Of a DNA stretch of 64,000 nucleotides, positions 1 through 7,927 are shown in pieces (the stretch's first letter is position 1; the number at the start of each line of letters is the position of its first letter). The stretch is from positions 1 to 64,000 of the forward strand of contig JAJDXV010000141.1 in assembly GCA_022823085.1 (NCBI GenBank), in the 5' to 3' direction. The notes under the pieces are model-generated. The model saw nothing but the letters and a program-made list of their open reading frames with translations, was not told the DNA's origin and did no database searches. The position numbers and the translations under genes were made by a program. The DNA is from Candidatus Poribacteria bacterium (GTDB lineage Bacteria; Poribacteria; WGA-4E; WGA-3G).

Positions 1-949
1 GCTCATCAGCTGAACCGAACGTGGCCATGGTTGTGTCAGCATCAGTCATTTTCTCGACCGTTGCCGCACCATCAGCCGCCATGTACGATTTCGTCACCTT
101 GTATCCAGTGAGATTAGGATTACCCATATCCGTGGGGGCAGCCCAAGACACCGTGATGCTACTTTTATCATCACTAACAGTTGTCATTACACCAGTCGGT
201 GCACCTGGAACCTTCAATGCTGCTGGTAACTCACTGACCAATTTGAACTCTGAAACAGTACTGGGATAATTTGCACCACCTGGAATATCCGGATCAATTC
301 CAGCAGGCTGCGCCAAACCGAAGACTGCTCCTGCATTCACTCGTACGTAGAACGTTAGGTACTCTAAGGGATCGTCCTTTGTTCCATTTGGAATGGAAGT
401 AGTATCAAAAGTAACTGGCACCTCAAACGTAGTCCCACCATCACCTTGTCGGGTAACGTCTCCTGCAGCACCTGTTACAGTGGCAGGACTGGCTACTATC
501 GCATTGTTAGCGTTCCGAACTTGGATAGCGAGGTCACCTGACTCAATTAAATCGGTGGGAGTAACAACAAGTGATGAACCGTCCGTTGTATTTACTTTTT
601 CACTAAAAGTAACAACTAGGGTAAGTCCATGTTCGTTAACATCCGTAGTCGCAGTATCATCCGCGGTAATCACGGCCATGTTCCCGCGCGTCTTGCCTGG
701 AACCATCTTCAGCATAACTGAACTAATAGTTGGGTGGCCATAATGCGGGGTAACTGCCGTCCCTGGAGTCGTTCCGTCTGCATCGGTCTGCGCATTAAGG
801 TCTGACGCCAACGGATGGGGATGCTCACGCGGCGTATCAGTAGCAGGAGTGGCATCATCATGCGCCCTCACAGGAATTGGCACAAAAACCAACCCAAAGG
901 CAATTAAGAAAATTAAACTTGCTAAGGAAAATGTCAATCGATTTGACAT
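1..949 (-). CDS. Secreted Ig-like/fibronectin type III protein (partial)
   Basis: Not in the ORF track because it runs off the left edge; read on the minus strand from the ATG at 949, preceded by a strong GGAGG. The N-terminus (MSNRLTFSLASLIFLIAFG) is a clear signal peptide ending near a VRAHD cleavage site. After a His/Asp/Thr-rich stretch comes a bacterial Ig-like region (LTLVVTFSEKVNTTDGSSL), then a fibronectin type III segment (SITVSWAAPTDMGNPNLTGYKV). No catalytic motif is seen. It is probably an exported cell-surface or adhesion protein; the C-terminus is outside the window. The two plus-strand ORFs listed here are its shadows. Confidence 0.8.
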   Translation of the reverse strand, partial: MSNRLTFSLASLIFLIAFGLVFVPIPVRAHDDATPATDTPREHPHPLASDLNAQTDADGTTPGTAVTPHYGHPTISSVMLKMVPGKTRGNMAVITADDTATTDVNEHGLTLVVTFSEKVNTTDGSSLVVTPTDLIESGDLAIQVRNANNAIVASPATVTGAAGDVTRQGDGGTTFEVPVTFDTTSIPNGTKDDPLEYLTFYVRVNAGAVFGLAQPAGIDPDIPGGANYPSTVSEFKLVSELPAALKVPGAPTGVMTTVSDDKSSITVSWAAPTDMGNPNLTGYKVTKSYMAADGAATVEKMTDADTTMATFGSADE

Positions 950-1372
950 AGGTTATTTTCCTCCAAAATGTAAATAGAAAAAAAATAGTGTTAAGTCTTC
1001 TTCAAGTTGCCAGTGTCCAGTTAAGAGGTTTTCGGTGAATCAAGGGTCCCTTTTGCTGGTAACTCGTAACTGGTGCCTGGTAACTCCTTAAGACTTCCAT
1101 TCAACAATCGAATGGATTCAGGGAAGTAAACCCATTCTGAAAACAATAAACTAACCTTTTTTTGTAGTTGATAGTTGTCAGTTGTCAGTTAAAGAGGTTT
1201 ATTGTGGCAGTCGCTAAAATGTTCCTGACACAAGGTCTGAACTGCGGACTGAAAACTATTAATGACCGTTCATCGGAGATGCTATTCGATAAACATCCCG
1301 AATTATCTTACATATACATTAAGACGTTTGATTTTTTTGTAAGTTACAAAAAATTTGCCTTAATATGCTAAT

Positions 1373-1401
1373 ATTATACATAATAAACATAATTAAGTCA
1401 A
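1373..1401 (-). promoter_or_regulatory. sigma70 promoter, minus strand (proximal)
   Basis: On the minus strand TTGACT (1401-1396), a 17-bp spacer and TATAAT (1378-1373). The -35 box is preceded by a long A-tract that could act as an UP element. It points toward the secreted FnIII gene. The plus-strand ORF at 1168-1371 in this AT-rich gap is not convincing. Confidence 0.65.
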
Positions 1402-1595
1402 GTTTTTTTTGTGTTTTTTTTATTTAAACCTTATTATTTCGCAATTTTTTCCGATAGAACCGTTTTTCTGGGTGCTAACACCGAAAAATATTGCGCCATC
1501 GTTGCTGTCGAATCCGGTGTAGAAACCGTTATATATTAAGGAGAGTTATTCAGCCGATTGTAAATTAACCCTGTTTTTCCCCTAATATGGTTAAT

Positions 1596-1624
1596 ATTAT
1601 ACCAAATAGATATAATTAAGTCAA
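1596..1624 (-). promoter_or_regulatory. sigma70 promoter, minus strand (distal)
   Basis: Minus-strand TTGACT (1624-1619), 17-bp spacer, TATAAT (1601-1596), with the same upstream A-tract and TTTGACTTAATT wording as the proximal site about 220 bp away. The tandem pair probably arose by duplication and gives the FnIII gene two promoters. Apart from these sites, 950-1738 holds nothing recognised. Confidence 0.6.
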
Positions 1625-1738
1625 ATTTTTTTGTGTTTTTTTGAAATAAATTGATTTTATTCGGTATGAACGCAATTTTGTTAGAGATATTCAGCGCACT
1701 TTACACCCTCTTGAAACAAAAAATCGAAACAAAAAATC

Positions 1739-1767
1739 TTGACTTTTCCGATAAAGGCGCGTATAAT
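1739..1767 (+). promoter_or_regulatory. sigma70 promoter of the Rpn-like gene, leaderless
   Basis: TTGACT at 1739-1744, exactly 17 bp, TATAAT at 1762-1767. The ATG of the gene lies 8 nt after the -10 box, about where transcription should start, so the mRNA probably has no leader. The ORF-track start (TTG 1739) is the -35 box and cannot be the start codon. Confidence 0.75.
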
Positions 1768-1774
1768 ACTTTGC

Positions 1775-2752
1775 ATGCCTTATTATGATGAAATCTTCAA
1801 GCACATTGTCGGGACATACCCGCAACCCTTAGCAGCATTAGCACTTAAGACAGCAGACGTGCGCGTCGGTGCACGACTTCGCACAGAGCATACCACGGTC
1901 CGCGTGCATCACAGCGATATGACTTTTCATATTGAGTTGTCCGATGAGCAGGCGATCCTGCATATAGAGGCGCAAACCGATGACAACACGCATAAACCGA
2001 TGCCCCTTCGCATGCTCGCATATTCCAGTTTTCTCGCACTTGAGCATGAGAAGAACGTCTATTCAACCGTATTATATTTTCGTCCATCTTCAGGACAGAA
2101 GGATCCGGGGCTCTATCAGTATGGCGACGCGGCGCGCGGCGGTATTTCGTTCCACTATAATGTCATCCGTATCTATGAATTAGCAGGTGAAGCGTTTTTA
2201 GATGCCGAGGCGATCGGGATACTCCCGTTCACAGCATTGATGAAACCGCCCGCAGACATGCCACCGCACGCTTGGGTCGAGAAGTGTATAGAGACGACTG
2301 AAACAGCAGAGGTCGATAGACAGACGCGGGCGACGCTTTTATTCGCACTCTCGCTTTTCGGGAGTTTAGCCCATCCGCCTGAACTTTTTCAGGAACCTAC
2401 ATTGGAGGCAATCATGCAAGAATCACCGTTTTACGAACTCGTTATGCAGCGCGGCAGAGAAGAAGGCAAGGAAGAAGGCAGAGAAGAAGGCAGAGAAGAA
2501 GGCAGGGAAGAAGGCAGGGAAGAAGGCAGGGAAGAAGGCATACAGCAAGGCATAGAACAAGGCATACAGCAAGGTGCCCGCCAGATGAGTATTGACAATA
2601 CACTCACAATCCTTGAATCACATTTCCCTGAAGTAGATATAAACCCTATCAAAGACAAACTGCAAACTATCACAGACATAGAAAAACTCAAGCAGATAAA
2701 TCGGAACGCTTTATACGCAAAATCTTTACAAGAATTCAAAGAGACCCTATAA
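1775..2752 (+). CDS. Rpn-type PD-(D/E)XK nuclease/putative transposase
   Basis: 325 residues from the ATG at 1775 (MPYYDEIFKHIVGTYP). The opening DEIFKHIV, the early His/Asp-rich part (HIEAQTD) and the Glu/Gln/Gly-rich tail are typical of Rpn-family recombination-promoting nucleases (PDDEXK_2/DUF4351-like), which are DNA endonucleases often found in many copies. EAQ would be the E-x-Q/K catalytic position; this is inferred. The tail has a tandem EEGR repeat, then IQQGIEQG and a helical end. No Shine-Dalgarno is present and the promoter suggests a leaderless mRNA. It stands alone. Confidence 0.75.
   Translation: MPYYDEIFKHIVGTYPQPLAALALKTADVRVGARLRTEHTTVRVHHSDMTFHIELSDEQAILHIEAQTDDNTHKPMPLRMLAYSSFLALEHEKNVYSTVLYFRPSSGQKDPGLYQYGDAARGGISFHYNVIRIYELAGEAFLDAEAIGILPFTALMKPPADMPPHAWVEKCIETTETAEVDRQTRATLLFALSLFGSLAHPPELFQEPTLEAIMQESPFYELVMQRGREEGKEEGREEGREEGREEGREEGREEGIQQGIEQGIQQGARQMSIDNTLTILESHFPEVDINPIKDKLQTITDIEKLKQINRNALYAKSLQEFKETL
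2454..2540 (+). repeat. 12-bp tandem repeat inside the Rpn-like gene
   Basis: About seven copies of GAAGAAGGCAGR in a row, encoding EEGR/EEGK. The unit is a multiple of three, so copy number can change without a frameshift. Confidence 0.85.
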
Positions 2753-2795
2753 GCAAAAAACTTTCAATTAGGATGGATAGAATAGAGGCAGGGCT

Positions 2796-2890
2796 TTAAC
2801 CCGAAACACGCGCCGGTCGCATCCCGTTTTCGAGGTTCCCTACGTCTCGAAAACGTCATGCAGGCACGTGCTCGCGGGTGTTTTTGTTTT
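2796..2890 (-). other. Long irregular hairpin, candidate structured RNA or terminator
   Basis: The core is a perfect 9-bp inverted repeat, GTTTTCGAG and CTCGAAAAC, around an 11-nt loop. Further pairing (GCAT/ATGC, CGCG/CGCG, AACA/TGTT) extends it with internal loops over about 90 nt. On the plus strand it ends in GTGTTTTTGTTTTC, so it may terminate the Rpn-like gene. On the minus strand it lies downstream of a promoter, so a small transcript is also possible. Confidence 0.4.
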
Positions 2891-2924
2891 CTATGGAGGA
2901 GAATAACATCTTCCTCACCTCTTA

Positions 2925-2954
2925 ATTATACGACACATTTCAAAATTAAGTCAA
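2925..2954 (-). promoter_or_regulatory. sigma70 promoter, minus strand, antisense to the Rpn-like gene
   Basis: Minus-strand TTGACT (2954-2949), 18-bp spacer, TATAAT (2930-2925). It has the same A-tract and TTTGACTTAATT block as the two promoters at 1.4 and 1.6 kb. Transcription would run through the hairpin at 2890-2796 and antisense into the 3' end of the Rpn-like gene. The rest of 2955-3156 holds only a fragment resembling the inside of the 120-bp MITE near 3118. Confidence 0.55.
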
Positions 2955-3156
2955 ATTTTTTTGTGTTTTTTTGAATTTATTTGAATATTTCGTAATTTTC
3001 TTTTGGTTAGGACACCCTATGCCGGTCGTGTTAGATACAAACCCAACTCGAAGAAAAATAAATGCCGAGGCACGGATACGCAGCCCCGTCGGTGCATCCA
3101 CGATTATTAATCTTCATACAGGTTGTGGTACATAAAGAGCGGAACCGGAAATAAAT

Positions 3157-4263
3157 ATGAAAATTGAATGTATAAAAGCGTATCAAGTTGATCTGCCGCT
3201 TTATGAAGGCAGCTATAACTGGTCTGGCGGGAAGTCTGTTTCTGTCTTCGACAGTACGATTGTCTGCGTTGAAACGGATGAAGGCATTACCGGCTACGGT
3301 GAGGTCTGTCCTTTGGGGCCGTTCTATCTTCCGGCTTACGCGACAGGTGCGCGGACAGGTATTGCTGAACTCGGACAGCACCTTATCGGTGAAGATCCGA
3401 CACAACTGCTTCCGCTGAATCGACGGATGGACATCGCGCTCAAGGGACATCCGTACGTGAAATCTGCGATCGACATCGCGTGTTGGGATATCCTCGGTAA
3501 AGCCGCAAACCGATCGGTTTGCACACTGCTCGGTGGGCGGTATGGCGAGGATTTCATGCTCTACCGTGCGATCTCGCAACAATCGCCTGACGAGATGGCG
3601 GCGAAGGTTGCGGCCTACCGTGCGGAAGGGTATCGCAAGTTCCAGTTGAAAGTCGGCGGCGATCCGAATACCGACATTGAACGTATCCACGCCGTTGCGG
3701 AATTGATGGAACCGGGGGATGTGCTGATCGCAGATGCGAATACGGGGTGGTTGATGCACCAAGCCGCCCGGGTCGTCCGGGGTGTGCGCGGTGTGGATGT
3801 CTATATTGAACAGCCGTGTCTCTCCTACGAAGAGTGTCTCGCCATCCGTCAGCGGACGGATCATCCGTTTGTTCTCGATGAGACGATTGACAGTATCCAT
3901 ACGTTATTACGCGGGCACGCCGATGGCGCGATGGATGTTGTGAATATAAAGATCAGTAAATTCGGTGGGTTGACGAAAGCGAAACTCGCCAGAGACCTCT
4001 GCGTTGAACTCGGCGTTGCGATGACGATTGAAGACAGCTGGGGCGGCGATATTACGACCGCTGCAATTGCGCATCTTGCGCATAGCACGCCGACAGAATT
4101 CCTTTTCACAGCGACGGATTTCAACAGTTATGTTACCGTCAGCACGGCGGACGGTGCGCCGCAACGGGTTCGTGGTAGGATGGCAGCGTCAACGCAACCG
4201 GGGTTGGGGATTGTACCGAAGATGGATGTGTTGGGCGAAGGGGTTGTTCACGTTAGTGTTTGA
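3157..4263 (+). CDS. Enolase-superfamily dehydratase, probable cis-3-hydroxy-L-proline dehydratase
   Basis: 368 residues, full length for the mandelate racemase/muconate lactonizing group. The barrel shows the expected metal and base residues: KFQLKVGGD (161-169), IADANTGW (Asp193), YIEQPC (Glu218), LDETI (Asp241/Glu242), NIKISKFGG (Lys265/268), and a terminal TIEDSWGGD. The overall pattern, including AHLAHSTP, matches enolase-superfamily enzymes that dehydrate cis-3-hydroxy-L-proline to pyrroline-2-carboxylate. A pyrroline-2-carboxylate reductase-like gene two genes downstream supports this. Substrate is inferred; another acid sugar or amino-acid substrate cannot be excluded. A moderate GGAA precedes the ATG. 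Confidence 0.7.
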   Translation: MKIECIKAYQVDLPLYEGSYNWSGGKSVSVFDSTIVCVETDEGITGYGEVCPLGPFYLPAYATGARTGIAELGQHLIGEDPTQLLPLNRRMDIALKGHPYVKSAIDIACWDILGKAANRSVCTLLGGRYGEDFMLYRAISQQSPDEMAAKVAAYRAEGYRKFQLKVGGDPNTDIERIHAVAELMEPGDVLIADANTGWLMHQAARVVRGVRGVDVYIEQPCLSYEECLAIRQRTDHPFVLDETIDSIHTLLRGHADGAMDVVNIKISKFGGLTKAKLARDLCVELGVAMTIEDSWGGDITTAAIAHLAHSTPTEFLFTATDFNSYVTVSTADGAPQRVRGRMAASTQPGLGIVPKMDVLGEGVVHVSV

Positions 4264-4328
4264 AACAAATTCTACACGTACCACAATCTAAATGAAGATT
4301 AATTTATTTACGACTAAGGTGCGACAGG

Positions 4329-4374
4329 ATCCTCGGTATCCTTTCAAGTATAGTCGCACAAAAAGCGTAAAGCG
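4329..4374 (+). repeat. Orphan copy of the 3' end of the following gene
   Basis: About 44 bp here (ATCCTCGGTATCCTTTCAAG and on to the poly-A/GCGT) repeats, with few changes, the last codons of the next gene at 4946-4989. It looks like the surviving tail of a lost tandem copy. It also explains why the ORF-track start at 4292 is false. Confidence 0.75.
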
Positions 4375-4384
4375 CGGGGTTCAA

Positions 4385-4990
4385 ATGGCATACAGCAACT
4401 TTACACTACAAACAGTGGAAAAGGAATTTGAACTTGAATTCCTTGAACACGCCGGCATCTTTGCCGAAGTAGAACCCATCGAACTTAGTGCGGAACTCAC
4501 AAAGGCATTGGCGAGAAATGTGCCTTTAGCGACTACTATAAACACTGAAAAAGCCCGATCGGAGATGATTGTCTCTCCTGTTCTCGTTGAGCTGCGTGAG
4601 CAGTTCGATCGTAAAATTAGTCTGTTTTCTGGGATTGACTTCAACGTTGATGCTGAAAGCGGATTAACGGGTGTGTGTGATTTTCTGGTGAGCCTGTCAC
4701 CTCGGCAATCCTACGTAGAAGCTCCTATTATTACACTTGTTGAGGCAAAGAATCTTGACTTGAAACTTGGGCTCGGGCAGTGTGTCGCAGAAATGCTTGC
4801 CGCCCAACGTTTTAATGCGGAAGAAGGGAATGACATTCTTTACATTTATGGTGCCTCCACAACAGGCGTAGAGTGGCAGTTCCTCAAGTTAGCGGAAAAA
4901 TGTTTGCATGTTGATATAGCAACCTACCAGATCGCGCAATGTGACAAAATCCTCGGTATCCTTTCAAGTATGGTCGCACAAAAGGCGTGA
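4385..4990 (+). CDS. Conserved PD-(D/E)XK-like protein
   Basis: 201 residues when started at ATG 4385 (MAYSNFTLQTVEKEF); the listed longer start reads through a duplicated 3' fragment. It resembles a family of about 200-residue proteins common in cyanobacteria, with conserved ARSEMIVSPVLVELR, SGLTGVCDFLVS and ITLVEAKN. The order Asp (CDF), then E-x-K (VEAK), suggests a PD-(D/E)XK nuclease fold; catalysis is not proven. It sits between two proline-metabolism genes with little spacing (24 bp to the next ATG), possibly in the same transcript, though no metabolic link is evident. Confidence 0.6.
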   Translation: MAYSNFTLQTVEKEFELEFLEHAGIFAEVEPIELSAELTKALARNVPLATTINTEKARSEMIVSPVLVELREQFDRKISLFSGIDFNVDAESGLTGVCDFLVSLSPRQSYVEAPIITLVEAKNLDLKLGLGQCVAEMLAAQRFNAEEGNDILYIYGASTTGVEWQFLKLAEKCLHVDIATYQIAQCDKILGILSSMVAQKA

Positions 4991-5014
4991 GCAACGAAGG
5001 AACACTGCCCAAAC

Positions 5015-5989
5015 ATGATTGTTAAGAAAATTAGGATTCTCTCGGCTGCCGATGTTCGTGCAGCGTTACCGATGCCGAAGGCGATTGATGCGATGCGTCA
5101 CGCCTACGGTCAACTGTCGGCAGGTAAGGCGGTCGCGCCACCGCGGCAACATATCGCCACCGACAGAGGTGTTACGCTTATCATGCCTGCCTATCTCCCA
5201 GAACGCAGCGATTTCGGCATCAAAGTCGTCTCCGTTTACGACGATAACCCGAACCTCAATTTACCGCGCATCACCGCGACGGTCTTAGTGCTTGACCCAG
5301 CGACAGGCGCGCCGAAAGCGTTCATGGACGGTGCAAGTCTGACGGCTATCCGGACAGGTGCTGGCGGTGGCGTGGCGGCGGACCTGCTGGCTCGGCAGGA
5401 CGCGAAAACGGTTGGACTCTTCGGCGCGGGTGTACAAGCGCGAGCGCAGCTGCAGGCGGTGATGGCGGTCAGAGACATCGCGCGTGTGAACTTGATGCGT
5501 CGGACGGCAGCCTCTGCGGAACAGCTGTCCGCTGAGATTTCGGAGTGGACGGATGCACCGGCGGTCAATCTCGTCCGTAATTCTGAACAGGTCGTTGCGG
5601 ACGCTGACATCGTTATCTGCGCGACGACATCGGCAACGCCGCTTTTTGATGGAAACGCTTTAAAACAGGGGACGCATATCACAGCGGTCGGCACGTTTGT
5701 GCCTGAGAAACGGGAAGTCGATACGACGACAATAAGACGAGCAGATCGGATTGTTGTTGACTCGCGGGAAGCCTGTTTAGAAGAAGCGGGAGACCTGATT
5801 ATTCCGAACGCTGAGGTTGATGCAGAAATCGGTGAGATCGTTAACGGCGACACACCGGGTCGGCAGTCAGATGACGAGATTACGTTTTTCAAATCGGTGG
5901 GTGTGGCGGTGCAGGATGCGGTTGCTGGCGCAGCGGTGCTCGCGGTGGCGGAAGCCAAGGGGTTAGGTGCCGAGTGCGTTTTTGATTGA
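5015..5989 (+). CDS. Ornithine cyclodeaminase/mu-crystallin family, probable pyrroline-2-carboxylate reductase
   Basis: 324 residues, standard length. It has the substrate-side motif FMDGASLTAIRTGAGGG, a Rossmann nucleotide loop TVGLFGAGVQARAQ (about 128-141), DIVICATTS, and the C-terminal KSVGVAVQD typical of this NAD(P)H-dependent family. With the dehydratase upstream it would reduce pyrroline-2-carboxylate to L-proline, completing 3-hydroxyproline use. Ornithine cyclodeaminase or another imine reductase activity remains possible. It begins 24 bp after the preceding gene. Confidence 0.7.
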   Translation: MIVKKIRILSAADVRAALPMPKAIDAMRHAYGQLSAGKAVAPPRQHIATDRGVTLIMPAYLPERSDFGIKVVSVYDDNPNLNLPRITATVLVLDPATGAPKAFMDGASLTAIRTGAGGGVAADLLARQDAKTVGLFGAGVQARAQLQAVMAVRDIARVNLMRRTAASAEQLSAEISEWTDAPAVNLVRNSEQVVADADIVICATTSATPLFDGNALKQGTHITAVGTFVPEKREVDTTTIRRADRIVVDSREACLEEAGDLIIPNAEVDAEIGEIVNGDTPGRQSDDEITFFKSVGVAVQDAVAGAAVLAVAEAKGLGAECVFD

Positions 5990-6012
5990 CAATCATTTTA
6001 TTTTATTTTGCA

Positions 6013-6426
6013 TCAGAAAAGAAGCCGGGCAAAGCCAGCTTGCTCAAAGTGGTGATCCGTCGTTAGTGCATCCGTTAAGCCCCACTGTTCCATGACAACA
6101 AAACTCGCACAGTCAACCAGACTCCACGTCTTATCCAATCTGTTTTCCAGTAACTCCCACGCTCGGACATCAAGTTGCTCGTCTATATGTACGATTTCGA
6201 TCCACGTCTCGGCGCGAATGCTGTGGATATAAGAAACACCCCGTGAGCGTGGCACACGCAAACGCTCACAAAGGGCAATGAGCTCACCCAGCACATAATT
6301 TGTCGTGACAACGTGCCGATTTTCTTCCTGCCACTGTGTCATTAAGGCGACAGCCCTCGCGTGATGGCGTTCCTGCTCTCGAAAGAAAGAAGCCCATCCA
6401 GAGGTGTCCGCAAAGACCTCATTCAT
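6013..6426 (-). CDS. vapC: PIN-domain toxin, VapC-like
   Basis: 137 residues from the ATG at 6426 (MNEVFADTSGWASFF); the longer listed start overlaps the antitoxin. The order FADTSGW, VLGELIALCE, WSLVDCASFVVMEQ and ALTTDHHFEQAGF gives the acidic PIN set (D, E, D, D) of a Mg-dependent RNase. Its start codon lies inside the end of the upstream antitoxin gene (8-nt overlap), so the two are co-translated. Confidence 0.8.
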   Translation of the reverse strand: MNEVFADTSGWASFFREQERHHARAVALMTQWQEENRHVVTTNYVLGELIALCERLRVPRSRGVSYIHSIRAETWIEIVHIDEQLDVRAWELLENRLDKTWSLVDCASFVVMEQWGLTDALTTDHHFEQAGFARLLF

Positions 6427-6697
6427 CCGCACGTCCCTGTAGCTCTGCCAATAACCCATCACCGATCAACTCATCGTGTCGATCACTGATGTTTTCCTCA
6501 TCGCATTCCAACGTCCCTGCCAATGCCAGGAGTGGAGCTGCCTTATCCCAACTTTTTTGTTTTTTCGACTCCCCCTCGGCTGCCCAAAGATCAGAATTCC
6601 GAAGAGCAGCTAGGTAGTTAAGGGCGGTCTCGAGCTTTTCAGTCGAAAGTTGCTCAATATAAGCAATCGCTTGTTGTTTAAGTTCAACGTTTTTCAT
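6419..6697 (-). CDS. Antitoxin partner of the PIN toxin
   Basis: 92 residues. The N-terminal helices (MKNVELKQQAIAYIEQLSTEKLETALNYLAALR) resemble DUF2281-type VapB-like antitoxins, and the C-terminus is acidic (ELIGDGLLAELQGRADE), as expected for a region that wraps a toxin. GGAGG lies just upstream of the ATG. It overlaps the PIN gene by 8 nt. No operator palindrome was found by eye. Confidence 0.65.
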   Translation of the reverse strand: MKNVELKQQAIAYIEQLSTEKLETALNYLAALRNSDLWAAEGESKKQKSWDKAAPLLALAGTLECDEENISDRHDELIGDGLLAELQGRADE

Positions 6698-6888
6698 GAT
6701 GCCTCCTTAAATTAATGCTTAACAAGATTTCCCTTAGCAACTGGCATGCAACCTATATCACGGAGTTGGATAGGACTCGACGCTGAGAGGCACCGAGTTG
6801 ATACTCCTATCCGCCAAGTTATAGTAGATTTTGAAAATATATTTACACTTTGACAGACAACACCGCTTACTGCAGGGTTTTTGCTGGC

Positions 6889-6926
6889 GTGTTTCTTCAG
6901 GGTTTGTAACCCCGCCGTTGTCCAAG
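6889..6926. repeat. Dispersed repeat, copy 1
   Basis: TTGCTGGCGTGTTTCTTCAG followed by GGTTTGTAACCCCGCC recurs almost unchanged at 52449-52487. The GGTTTGTAACC part is palindromic. Confidence 0.6.
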
Positions 6927-6970
6927 TAATTACGGGACTACTATAAAGTGTATCACAAAAACAAACGAAT

Positions 6971-7091
6971 TACAAATTTCGGGTGTGTAAAGTTTTTGGC
7001 AGCATATTGATTTTTTTGAAAACCGACAGGTTTGTCTTAGAGTGCTTCGATAGGGTAACGCTGTTAGCATATTTACACACCCACAAATTTC
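6971..7091. repeat. Inverted-repeat-bounded element of about 120 bp
   Basis: AAATTTCGGGTGTGTAAA at 6974-6991 is matched in inverse orientation by TTTACACACCCACAAATTT at 7072-7090, enclosing about 80 bp with no ORF. It may be a small non-autonomous element or a decayed one. No clear target duplication is seen. Confidence 0.45.
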
Positions 7092-7162
7092 GCCCTAAAA
7101 GAAAAGATTACATTATCACCCCATAAGGGAAACATTTCAACTTTTTTCGCAATCAAAGCCTC

Positions 7163-7294
7163 CTATTTTGCTGATTTGAGTTTACCCCAAGTGGTGGTGG
7201 CTTTGCCTGCGGCATCAACAGCAAAAACGCCTTCAATTCCATTGCCGAGTGATTTAATTTCGTCCTTGGAGAGGGGCACATTAAAGATGACAAC
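7163..7294 (-). pseudogene. C-terminal remnant of a LamG protein
   Basis: The minus strand reads VVIFNVPLSKDEIKSLGNGI and ends in GKATTTWGKLKSAK. This matches the end of the LamG protein at 42660-43460 (IFNVDLSLDQIDAIRENG, GKLATSWAMIK). Upstream it is cut by the MITE at 7295, and the rest of the gene is gone. Confidence 0.7.
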
Positions 7295-7413
7295 AGGACT
7301 TACGCAATTTTGACGACAGCCAGTTTTTTTTGCAGATATTTCTCGGAAAACACAGCGTTCTTGGGGCACAGACTAACAGTCTATGCTACAAAAGAGAAGC
7401 ATGCGTAAGTCCT
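7295..7413. mobile_element. MITE-like element, copy 1
   Basis: Ends are AGGACTTACGCA and TGCGTAAGTCCT (perfect inverted repeats); the inside shares GAAAACACAGCGTT with copies at 12725, 43662 and 45141. There is no coding capacity. This copy ends a LamG remnant and lacks the 5-bp target duplication seen at the other three, so a flank was probably rearranged. Confidence 0.8.
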
Positions 7414-7442
7414 ATTGGTAAAAAAAAGGGGAAATTTTAGTG

Positions 7443-7486
7443 ATTTAACCCCCTAAATCCCCCTTATCAGGGGGACTTTAAGAGAA
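7443..7486. repeat. Dispersed repeat CCCCTAAATCCCCCTTATCA
   Basis: The motif continuing GGGGGACTTTAAGAG recurs at 59974-60030. It is part of 7414-7927, a stretch of short palindromes with no gene; the ORF at 7646-7858 is not convincing. A lone MITE end (GCGTAAGTCCT) sits at 7911-7921. Confidence 0.6.
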
Positions 7487-7589
7487 AATGTGCCCATCTC
7501 AAGTATTATCAAACTCACGTTAGCTTTACATTTGCGACCTGCATTCTAACCGAACCGGATTTTACACAGAAACCCTGAAAACTTCAAAG

Positions 7590-7668
7590 CCTCTTCAGTC
7601 GCGTAGCGACGATATGTTTATAGCAGCATAGACCACCCCTATCTCTTGAGTCCCGTAGGGACGGCATG
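7590..7668. repeat. Palindromic repeat (GTCGCGTAGCGAC / GTCCCGTAGGGAC), copy 1
   Basis: About 79 bp with two small palindromes; an inverted copy lies at 11121-11201. Another pair (CCCCCTACGGGGTT, GTTCCTACGGAAC) follows up to 7850. Confidence 0.65.
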
Positions 7669-7927
7669 TACACACCAAGCGGAGCTGCACATCGGGGCAT
7701 CCATAGGCATTAATTTAGGGATTTCCGTAGCATTTTGTAGGCGTTATTATAGACATGCTGAAGAAACACCCCAGCAAAAACCCCCTACGGGGTTCCAGAG
7801 GTGGTGGAGACATTTTTCTATAAATATAGCGTTCCTACGGAACTCAAAAGGTTTTTGATGTCTGAAAAGCACTGCAGGCGGGGTTTAAAACCGCGCCTGC
7901 AGTAAGGGACGCGTAAGTCCTGATAAT

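Noticed and set aside
1168-1371. 67-residue plus-strand ORF
   Set aside because: No ribosome site, AT-rich, low-complexity product, and it overlaps a minus-strand promoter.
2458-2540. CRISPR-like array
   Set aside because: Units are 12 bp, contiguous and coding; there are no spacers. No CRISPR array was seen anywhere.
2431-2739. Minus-strand 102-residue ORF rich in SLPSSLPSS
   Set aside because: It is the shadow of the EEGR repeat of the Rpn-like gene.
7646-7858. 70-residue plus-strand ORF
   Set aside because: It lies entirely within palindromic intergenic repeats.
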